A DNA stretch of 64,000 nt from Eutreptiella sp. 'Long Island Sound 2002' (lineage: Eukaryota > Euglenozoa > Euglenophyceae > Eutreptiales > Eutreptiaceae): NCBI GenBank assembly GCA_964036045.1, contig OZ038388.1, forward strand, positions 4,993,131 through 5,057,130. Direction: 5' to 3'. Made by a program: the position numbers and the translations under genes. Shown here in pieces: positions 55,309 to 64,000 of this stretch (the first letter of the stretch is position 1; each line of letters opens with the position of its first letter). The notes under the pieces were generated by a model. That model did not search any database. It had not been told where the DNA came from and saw only the letters and a list, made by a program, of their open reading frames with translations.

Positions 55309-57775
55309 TCAAACACCGCCCTCGTAGGGCTTCATGGAGCCCCACCGCTGCCCCACGCTCACTTTGACGGACAGGCCGATGCGGAGCTGCATGGCATTGT
55401 TCATGATGGAGCGCAGGCGCGGCACGTACTCTGCCAAGCAGTCGTCCGCGATGATGAAAAGCAACTCATCGTGCACCTGCGCGACCATCCGGATGCCGCC
55501 CGGCGGCAGTTGCGCGCACCACCGGTCGACGCCGATCATCGCCAGTTTGATGACGTCCGCCGCGCTCCCCTGCACGACCGTGTTCACCGCCTGGCGCTCC
55601 GCATAACTGCGCGCGGCCGCGTTGGCGTGGTCGATGTTGGGCAGCCGGCGGATCCGGTTCAGAATCGTGCGGACCAACTTCTGCGCGCGGCACGACTTCA
55701 CGACGGTCTGGCAGAAGGCCGTGGACACCGCGAAGCTGCGCTTGAAGGTGCTCGTGAGCTGGGCCGCCTCCTGCACGCTCAGGGCCGTGATGTTGGACAG
55801 GGCCGCGGGGGCCATGCCGTACAACAGGCCGTACGTCACGCGCTTGGCGTGCTCGCGCTGCTCGGGGGTCACCGCCGTCGGGGGGCAGCTGTGGAGCACC
55901 GCCGCGATGCACGTGTGCACGTCGTGCGGCTGCCCGAACGCCCGGATGAGCTGCGCGTCGCCGGACAGGTGCGCCAGCATCCGCAGCTCCATCTGCTCGT
56001 AGTCGAACGCCACGAGCCGGTGCCCGGCCGGGGCGAAGAGCGCGTCCCGGACGTTCACGACGGAGCACAGCGGCGCGTGGGCGGGCTCCGCGCCGTCGGC
56101 CTCCGTGGACGGGCCGGGAGGGTCGCGCGCGCAGGGCCTGGGCTCATGAAGGCCGGGCCCGGGCTGCAGGCCGACCTGAACAGCGCTGTCAGTGAGGACG
56201 TGCGGATTGGGAACGGGTTGCAGACCCGGGGAAGGGCCGGGCGGGTCGGCGGCCCAGTCCCCCGCCCCCTGCACCTCCATGGGCTGCTTGGGCAGGTTCT
56301 GCACGTTGGGCTCCACGGACGACAGCCGCCCCGTGCCCGTCGACGTCTGCAGGAACGCGGAGTGCAGCGCCGCGCCGTCGGAATCCTGGTACGCCTGCGC
56401 CGGCAGCCCCCGCACGTACGTGCCGAGCATCTTGCTGAACCGCCGGTACTCCACGATGAGCGCCGGCAGCGGGTGGTGGGCGTACAGCAGCTTCAGCACC
56501 TCCTCGCCGGTGGTGGGGCTGAGCGCGCGCGGCAGGTGCCGGTGCAGCTTGAGGCGGTCGAACAGCACCGCGGCGCACTCTTTGTGGGAGAGGAGGTTGA
56601 AGCGGTCGCCGACGCACCGCGTCACCCGCCGCGACACCGCGACCAGGCGCCGCTCCAGCGCGGCGGCCGACGCCGCGAACGCCTCCGTGTCGAGGGGGCA
56701 GCCGTGCGCCGTCATCGTGCAGAGGATCGCCCCCACTTTGGCCTCCACGTCGAGGAACGGCTGCAGCACGTGGGCGTCGTCCATGCGGCATCGGAGCCGC
56801 GTCCACAGCTGCCGCGTCTGCCGCATGCGCCCCTGCAAGCGGCCGACCTCGTCGGACGGCCCCAGCGCCGCGGGGGCCTCGCAGTACCGGGCGTACAGCT
56901 CGTCGAAGGACGGGCACGCGTCGGCGGACTCCAGCATCCACCCGGCGGTCCGGAGGTCGTACACGCTCTCGCTGCCGCAGCCGCCGTACCGGCAGGCGAG
57001 GGGCAGGAGCAGCGCCGCCCCGTCGAAGACCAGCTTCGGCGCCGCGGTGGCGGTCATCAGGTGCCGCAGGTCGTCCCAGCTCTCCTCTGCGGAGAGGTCC
57101 AGCAGGTAGAACTCGCCGTGCAGCAGGAGGCAGGCCGCCGCGAGCGCGTCGACGGCGGACCGCCGGAAGTCCGACCCCGGCCTCGGCCGGTGGCCGGGCG
57201 CGTCGTAGTTGGTGTGGGGCGCGCCGCGGAACAGCGCGGCCACGCACAGGGGCTCGGGGGCCTCCTCCCCCGGCGGCAGGAGGTGCAGGAAGTCCTCGAA
57301 GGCCACGGAGCGGAGGCACGCCGTGGGGCACGCGCCGGCGCCCACTTGGGTCCAGGTGCGCCAGTGCGCGGCGCGCAGGTCCAGCCACGGGTCCGGCGGG
57401 GGCTTGGCGCGGCCGCGCCGGGGGCTCCGCGGCCGCCTTCGCGGGTTTGGACGCGCGGTCCTGCGCGCCGAGGCTGCGGCGCTTCGCCGGGGCCGCGGGC
57501 CGGGGGCGCTTTGCCGGGGGGTCGGTCTCGGGGAACCGGACGCGCGCGCGGCCGCGGTGCTGGACGCGGCCGCATCGGCATCGAGGGGCTGCCCCATGGG
57601 ATTGGAGGGCTGTGCAACGGCAGCGCTGGCCTCCACAGGCACCAGCGGGACCAGACCGTGACCCTGGGGGCCGGGATGGGCCTGAGGGGAGGGCGCTCCG
57701 GGGGCAAACTCTGGGCAGTTACAAAGCGGTTGGGGCGCGCTGTGGAATCGGTTGGGGGGCCGGCGCGTGCGGGTT
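55309..57775 (-). CDS. Family A DNA polymerase domain, POLQ/POLN-like
   Basis: Uninterrupted frame to TGA (55311-55309). Residues are numbered from codon 57642. An inactive 3'-5' exonuclease-like domain comes first (SVYDLRTAGWMLE), then the polymerase: TGTGRLSSVEPNVQNLPKQ, motif A FDYEQMELRMLAHLS (Asp 547), motif B AKRVTYGLLYGM (Lys 600, Tyr 604), INTVVQGSAADVIK-type helix (AVNTVVQGSAADV) and motif C QVHDELL (Asp 725, Glu 726). All catalytic residues are kept. The EPNVQN context and HDELL match theta/nu-type polymerases better than bacterial or organellar Pol I. A Pro-rich insert of about 75 residues sits between LPKQ and VNVRDALFAP, where POLQ also has an insertion. Likely role: translesion synthesis or end joining in the nucleus, by family inference. 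No helicase domain is seen in the window. Confidence 0.9.
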
Positions 57776-59684
57776 CACAGGCGGGGCGGGGGCGGTGTTG
57801 GGGTACGGACGTGCCTTCGGGTGGAGCGGTAGGAGGAGCGCTGGGAGGGGCGTGGGGCAGCCCCGTCCCCTCCAGCAACGCCCTGCCCGGCGGCGCAGTG
57901 CCACGAGAGTCGGCGGAGACGGAGGCCGCAGCGTGCGGCGTGTTCGGGAAGGCGCCAGACAAACGGGGAGGCCCAGGGCTCAGGCCGCGGTCAGGCCCCG
58001 CATTGCGGTCGGAGCTGGCGGCAGCGTTCGGGTCGCGGTCGTGGCCGGACGGGCGGTGCCGTTCCAAGTCCAGCGCAGGGGGCGGGCCGCGCTGCAGTGC
58101 GGCGTCGAGGACAGTGGCGGTGGCACCGCAACGCGAGGCAGCCTCGTCGGCCCGCAGGACGCGGGACGGGTCCACGGGGACGGCGTGCGGTGCGGCACGG
58201 GGGCCCTCAGCCCCCGGAACGGCCCCAGAGATCCGCGTTGCGTCGGGAGGTGGTGCCTCGGGCCTGGCCTGCAGCCCCGAACGGGAAACCGGGGGACCGT
58301 GAGGGGCCGTCGCCCTGGGGCCCGCAGTGGGACGCAGCTTCGGGTCAAGGGCGGCGGACGGGGAGGGCGGATGGCCGGCGGTACAGACCCGCGGAGCGGA
58401 TGCCGCGCGCGCGCCGGACGCGGGGGCGCCGGGCGTGGCACGGCCCTCGGGCTGCAGCAGACTGAAGGCGGTGGCGGCGCGCGACGTACCGTGGGCAGGG
58501 CGCGGCGCGGGGGTGTGCGCGGGAGCAGCGGCGGCACCGCCGCTCGCCGCCCGGGACGTGTTCGGCAGCGGCACCTCGGGCGCCGCCGCGGCCGGGGAGG
58601 CCGGCACGGGGACCGGCTGCGCTCCGCCGGCGGCCCGCCGCTTGCGCCACTGGCCGGCCTCCGCGGCGTCGGCGCCGTCCTCCTCCTCCCGCGCGCGGCG
58701 CTTCTTGAGGATCTGCGCCGCCACGATGGACACCTGCTTGGCGTCGGGGGCGGCGCCGCCCTTCTCCAGGGCCTTCTTGTTCAGCAGCGACTTGGCCACG
58801 ATGGAGGCGCTCTGCTGCTCGTTCTTGGCGCGGCAGTACTCGTCCCGCTTCGCGCTCAGCCGGCGGTCGCGCTGGCAGCTCTCGTACTGCTCGATGCGCT
58901 GCAGCATTGACAGGGCGAAGGTGGACTTGGGCTTGGGAGGCTCTGGGGCCGAGGGAGAGCCGGGGCCGACGGCGCGCGCGGCCGGGGGGGCCGTCTCGGC
59001 CGGAGGGCGATGGGCGGGCCCCCCGGGAGCCTTGCTGTCGTGCGACCATGCGGGCGGGCCGTGGGGGTTTGGTGCGCCCGCCGGCACAGGGGGGGCGCGG
59101 TACTTGGGGGCACGCCCGGCAATCAGGCCGTACATGTCCACCACCTCCCTCTTGGCCACGTGCGTGCGGTTCGACAGGTCGTCCAGCGCGATGGCGAACT
59201 TGCGGCCCCGGGAGAGCGGCTTCGGGGGATCCCGCTCACCGCGGGTCGGGGGCTCTGCCGCACCGCGAAGCCCCGCGCTTGAGGTGCTGGTGGCGGCATG
59301 GGCCCCTCCTGCGATGCTGGTCGCAGAGGTCCCGATGTGGAGGTCATGAGGGATGGCGGGCGTGCCAGACGTCGGCGTTCGTGGCTGCGGCCCTTCCGCT
59401 TTGGGGGGTCTGGTGGCGGTTGCGGTACCTGCCGCGGGGTCTGGGTTGAGTTTATGGATCAGCCCCGGGGGGTGTGCAGCGGGACACCCGTCGGGAACGA
59501 GTGCTCTGGGGTGAGGAGCGGAAGGCTCGCCGGGTGCCGAGCGACTTGGGCACTCACTCTTTACACAAGGGCGAGGGGCTGCAAGAGACGCGGCTGCACC
59601 GGACGTTGCAAACAAAGCAAATCGGTTCTGTTGTCGGGCACCGTGCATTCCGGCCGTCAAACGAAAAATAGAGGGACCATGTTC
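57700..59684 (-). CDS. Disordered N-terminal region of the DNA polymerase gene
   Basis: A long minus frame, different from the polymerase frame, runs from about 59684 (acceptor-like TCTTTTCAG) or ATG 59696 to about 57700. It is Ala/Pro/Arg-rich, with two structured-looking blocks: RGRKFAIALDDLSNRTHVAK with EVVDMYGLIAG, and ALSMLQRIEQYESCQRDRRL followed by Lys/Ala-rich helical sequence with two SIVA repeats (SASIVAKSLL, VSIVAAQIL) and a KKRRAREEE basic patch. The polymerase frame opens only after a TGA near 57774, so a short intron or a frameshift must lie between about 57775 and 57640; I could not fix the junction. Same strand and adjacency make it probably one protein, by inference. Confidence 0.6.
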
Positions 59685-59702
59685 CTGAAAAGACATTGGC
59701 AC

Positions 59703-62033
59703 ACAAGAACCCTTTCAATGACGTGTGCCACTGGGCGTAACGATGGGGCGTTCCGATGTCTGCGAGTCAGAGGAGGTAGCACAGTGTCAACCCCCCCCAC
59801 CCGCAGGAGATTGTACAAACGAGCAACCCCCGCCCCCCCGGAAGAGTGGTCCACCGTATGCAACTGCTCCCCAACACCCTTTGGGGGACGTGCCCCAAAC
59901 AAAGGGAGGGTTCCTTCCACCCTCCGAGGCCACCTCCATGGCATGCAGCCCACATGCAGCACAGAACAAGGACATGGCATTCCAACGACCACCACCACCG
60001 TCTTGATGCCCAGCCCGGCAATGCAAAAGGCCAAAGGTGGGGGCAGGGGCAGTGGCAGAGTCCTCACCAGCTGCATGGGCTGTGTGCCCCAGCTGAACCA
60101 CTCGCCAAGCCCAAACCACTTGCCAAACCGCCGTGCCGTCTCTTGCAAGGCCTTCTGCCAAAGCTGCAGCCAAACCCACGAAGGTCCAGCAACGCCTGCA
60201 GCCACGCCTGCAGTGGAGCCATCTGCTCTTGGCCGGGGAACTGGGGCGGCAATGGCTGATCGCCCTCTGGCTTTCCCCTCCACATCCGTGCAAACGCTGC
60301 AGGCGAGGGGCCGAGGGCACTGTGGCTGGCCTCTGCTGTGCCCAGCTGCCGTGTTGCCTTGTGGGCACTGGGCCTGGCCGCTTGCCAGCGATCGGCAGAC
60401 CTCTGAGTCGTGTGCCTATCCGTATTGCACTTGCCAAACAGCTCTGTGTCCGGCCTCTGCCAAGGCGGAGGGGCCGCATCCCTTCGTTCACTGGCCACTG
60501 CTTGGCATGAGGGGAGCCCATTTGAGGACTTGGCACGCTCCTGCTACCCCCCCCCCCCCCCGCCCCTGCGCTGGTGTATGAAGCCATATGCAAGCCCCTA
60601 CAGCCGCAGCATGCCACAGCACTAGATTGTGCTTCTATTGAGCCAGCGCAGTCCCATGGGGTCCCCGCAGTTGATGCCATGTCGCATGTTGGCCGGATGG
60701 ATTGTGCAAAGGGTACCGGGGGGGGGGGGGGATTCGGTGCGGCGGAAAATATTACAAATTCGGGCGCGACAAAACCTGTGCCACTTCTTAAAAATGAGCG
60801 AACAAATTATGTGTGGTTCCCAATGATTGCTCATGAGAAACAGTGGGCGCTTGCTGTTATTACCTGCACAAATCCTTAAAAGCACCGAACAAATGGCTAA
60901 CAAAATTTTTGTAATGCAGAAATTCTAGCTTGTATAATCACCCCCCCCCCCCGGTAGGGAGTGCACATCCAATTCTCGGTAGCCTGCAGCTGTCTCATGC
61001 GTCGAACTGAGTTCTCTCACAATTTACCGATGCAAGGGTACGCACAGCGCCCTGCGGACCAGAGGTGCAAGGGAATTGACCTCAACCCTACATTAGAAGA
61101 GAGGAGGGGGGGAGGGGGTTGCCCAGGTGCAGCCCCCAACACCGACACCTCCCAAACATTTTGGCGCCCTGAAGAGGGGGGGGGGGGGGCAAAAACCACC
61201 ATGTGCTGAGCGCCACTGCAGGGTCGGCAATATTTACACACATCCACCCCCTACTGGCACCCCCTAGTCTTTCCACAACGGCATCCGACAGCATAGCATA
61301 GTGCAGCAGGTTGGCAACACCAAATATAAATCCCTCGCCACCTCATTCAGAATGTGCCAACGGGGAGGGGTTTGGCACTTTCTGGGCAGTTTTGTGAGTT
61401 TGGGAGTTGTGGCGGGATGACCCCCCCCACGCCTATTTTTAGGGTGGGGAATTCATTGCTGAAGGTTTCCGATCATGAGGTGACAACAAATTTAACAACC
61501 TCTGGTTTTGGTTGAAATTTTGGCCATTTTCGGCTGTCAGACTGCTGGCAGGGGAAGAAAACCCCAAATCGTCAACCATCACGGCCACTTTTCGAAAAAA
61601 TATGGTTCCGGACCCCACCCCTAACCCATACATCTCAGAAAAACCCCTTTCAAGGGCTTTCCAAATATACCCCACAAACCCGCACCTCCAGGACACTCAG
61701 TGGACACAAAGAGGCAACAATGGCACCGACCCCTGAAAACCCTCCATGTTGGCACAATCTCTACCGATGCCGAGAGAAATACATACTGTCCCAAGTGCAA
61801 CCTTTCGGATCATCTCAGAATCATCTCCACTGGGCAATGTTTATAAAGGGGGGGGGGGTTGGACAAAACCCACCCACCCGACTTTGGACCCCAGACCCCC
61901 CCCCCCGCCTCTTACAATTCTGTGGGGAGCATTTTTTTGTCAGGACAACCGAAGCCAAGGCGCTCTCCCGGGTTATGCATCCCAGCCCCAAAAGGTGTGA
62001 CACATACCAAAAAGAAAATCATCAATATGCAAG
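59703..62033. other. No confident gene apart from MITE R1 copy B
   Basis: 59787-60680 has long overlapping open frames on both strands, with Gly/Cys/Trp-rich content in some; none has a motif. 60955-62033 is low complexity with G runs (about 61179, 61850) and C runs (about 61897). Confidence 0.4.
60716..60954 (+). mobile_element. MITE R1 copy B: poly-G termini, TA duplication
   Basis: Starts CCGGGGGG... and ends ...CCCCCCGG with TA on both sides (60714-60715, 60955-60956). About 80-85 percent similar by eye to 49577-49830. The open plus frame ends with YVWFPMIAHEKQWALAVITC before the shared stop at 60877-60879. Confidence 0.7.
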
Positions 62034-62156
62034 TCACCCATTGATGCTGCCGTACACTTCCTCCCATTGCTTGTGCTGCTCACTCTTTAGGTGCTCCCTT
62101 TTGGCCTGTTCAGAGGATCCAACGAATACCCCACAACCACAAAGAGATTTTGGCAT
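62034..62156 (-). CDS. Small zinc-finger-like ORF or exon
   Basis: Forty codons from ATG 62156-62154 to TGA: MPKSLCGCGVFVGSS then EQAKREHLKSEQHKQW. The C-x-C ... H-x5-H spacing resembles short C2H2-type fingers found in many mobile-element and viral-like proteins. It may be the last exon of something larger; the open frame extends upstream to 62249. Confidence 0.3.
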   Translation of the reverse strand: MPKSLCGCGVFVGSSEQAKREHLKSEQHKQWEEVYGSING

Positions 62157-62452
62157 GGTGCTTGCACAACGACAAAGCGGAAGGGGGCACCAGCAAACAG
62201 CTAGACAGAGCTCATGTGACCAAAGAAAGAAGGGGTGGCAGGAGCCCAACCCAAGAAACCCTAGAGGGGGTCCAGGGCTTTACACCCACCCACCCGGCTG
62301 GAGACCCACCCACCTAGACCCCCCCCCCCCTAGTGCAACTTGGCTCTTATAAACATTGGTGAAAAATGTAAGTTGTGTACCAAAAAATCGTCTAGTCGTG
62401 TATTTTTTTTTCCGCAGTAAATGCTTGCAAGTTCTTTTGGCGTAAACCTGAA

Positions 62453-64000
62453 CCAATGCGCGGAAAATTTGGTGCGCGGAAAATGTCCGTGACCCCAATC
62501 ACGCGGAAATTTTCCGTGACCCTAAACGCGCGCAAAATGTCCATGACCCCAAACGCGCGGAAAATGTCTGTGACCCCAAACGCGCCGAAAATGTCCATGA
62601 TCACAAACGCACGGAAAATGTCCGTGACTCCACACGCACGGAAAATGTCCTTCACCCCAAGTGTGCAGACAATGTCCGTGACCCCAAACGTGCGGGAACC
62701 GCCCGTGATCATAGACATGCGGAAAATCTCCGCGACCCCAAACGCGCGGAAAATGCCCGTGACCCCAAATGCGCGGAAAATGTCCGTGACCGCACAAGCA
62801 CGGCAAATGTGCGTGACCCCAAGCGCGCGGAAAATGTCTGTGATCCCAAACACTCCCAAAATGACCGTGACCCCAAACGCGCGAAAAAGTCACTGACCCC
62901 AAACGCACGGAAAATGTCCGTGACGCCAAACACGCGGAAAATGTCCGTGACCCCAAAAGCGTGGAAAGTGTTTGTGACTCCAAACACGCAGGAACCGCCC
63001 GTGACCATAAACGCGCGGAAAATGTCCGCGACCCCAAACTCGCGGAAAATGCCCGTGGCCCCAAACGCTTGGAAAATGTCCGTAATGCCAAACACACGGA
63101 AAATGTCCGTGACCCCAACCGCTCGGAAAATGTTCGTGACCCCACAAGCGCGCACAAAATGTCCCTGACCCCAAAGACACCGACAATGTCCATGACCCCA
63201 AACGCGTGGAAAATCTCCGTGACCCCAAGCGTGCGGAACATGTCTGTGACCCCAAACGCGCGGAAAATGCTTTTGACCCCAAACACGCAGAAAATGTCTG
63301 TGACCCCCAACGCGCAGAAAATGTCTATGACCCCAACCGCGCGGCAAATGCCCGTGACCCCAAACCTGCGGAAAATGTCCGTGACCCCAAACGCGCAGAA
63401 AATGTCTTTGACCCCAAATGCACCGAAAAGGTCCGTGACCCCACAAACGTGGAAAATGTCCGTAATCCCAAAGGTGCGGAAAATGTCCTTGCCTCCACAC
63501 GCGCGGAAATTGTCTGTGACTCCAGACCCGCGGAAAATGTCCGTGACCCCAAGCCCCGAACATGTCCCTAACCCCAAGCGTGCGGATAATGTCTGGGACC
63601 CACAACACGCGGAAAATGTCCGTGAGCCCATATGCGCGGAAAATCTCCGTAACCCCAAGCGCGGAAAATGTCCGTGACCCCAAACGTGCGGAAAGTGTTT
63701 GTGTCCCCAAACACGCGGAAAGTGTCCGTGACCCCAAACGCGCCGAAAATGTCCGTGACCCGAAAGGCGCGTAAAATGTCCCTAACCCCAACCGCGCGGA
63801 AAATGTCCGTGACCCCAAAAGCGTGGAAAATCTCCGTGACCCCAAGAGCGCGGAAAACGTCTCTGACCCCAAACACTCCGAAATGTCCGTGACCCCAAAC
63901 ATGCGGAAAACTGTCCATGACCCCAAACATGCGGAAAACTGTCCGTGACCCCAAACGCGCGGAAAGTGTCCGTGACCCCAAACACACCGAAAATGTCCGT
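62453..64000 (+). repeat. 27-bp satellite array (runs off right edge)
   Basis: Consensus unit gcgcggaaaatgtccgtgac plus cccaaac, about 57 units with scattered substitutions and a few length variants. Because 27 is a multiple of three, frames on both strands stay open for up to about 400 codons and encode 9-residue periodic peptides. Confidence 0.97.

Noticed and set aside
57057-59400. Plus-strand frames of up to 1000 codons over the polymerase gene
   Set aside because: Composition is Arg/Gly/Ala-only with no motifs, opposite a frame with clear polymerase motifs. They are antisense shadows.

Overview
This is a GC-variable eukaryotic nuclear segment, most likely from a unicellular alga or other protist. 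The evidence is a spliced gene with GT-AG and GC-AG introns, chromodomain Ty3/gypsy retrotransposons, long introns full of G/C homopolymer runs, microsatellites, minisatellites and a 27-bp satellite. The species cannot be named from sequence alone. No prokaryotic operon, rRNA operon, CRISPR array or convincing canonical tRNA was seen.

Layout. (1) 1-1916: a very GC-rich minus-strand open frame (Ala/Pro/Arg-rich with an RS stretch) that runs off the left edge and abuts a retroelement at about 1917. (2) 1917-20720: a nest of three mobile elements. The outermost is a decayed minus-strand Ty3/gypsy element (gag, protease, RT, RNase H, integrase), cut off at its 3' side. Into it went a TIR DNA transposon of about 0.9 kb (ends CCTAGGATTTTATG, TA duplication). 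Into that went a nearly intact plus-strand chromodomain gypsy element (3884-15258) whose 794-bp LTRs differ at one base. Removing the insertion plus one TA restores the reading frame of the outer element. (3) 20.7-29 kb: presumed LTR remnant, then mostly unassigned sequence with simple repeats and weak exon-like pieces. (4) 29179-42543: a six-exon minus-strand gene for a glutathionyl-hydroquinone reductase (ECM4-like, xi-class GST), with introns of 1.1-3.5 kb loaded with repeats and MITE-like elements. (5) 43-55 kb: repeat-rich sequence with isolated exon-like open frames on the minus strand. (6) 55309-59700: a minus-strand family A DNA polymerase (POLQ/POLN-like, no helicase in view) with a long disordered N-terminal region. 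(7) 59.7-62.4 kb: mostly unassigned sequence. (8) 62453-64000: a 27-bp satellite running off the right edge.

How parts relate. Both gypsy elements place gag and pol in one frame separated by a single stop codon (UGA in one, UAG in the other), and pol has no AUG ahead of the protease active site. This indicates stop-codon readthrough as the Gag-Pol strategy. The young element's LTRs also carry a tRNA-like cloverleaf fragment with a B-box match. G or C runs of 10 or more are scattered from about 26.8 to 62.4 kb but essentially absent from the retroelement nest; some form the ends of small TA-flanked elements.
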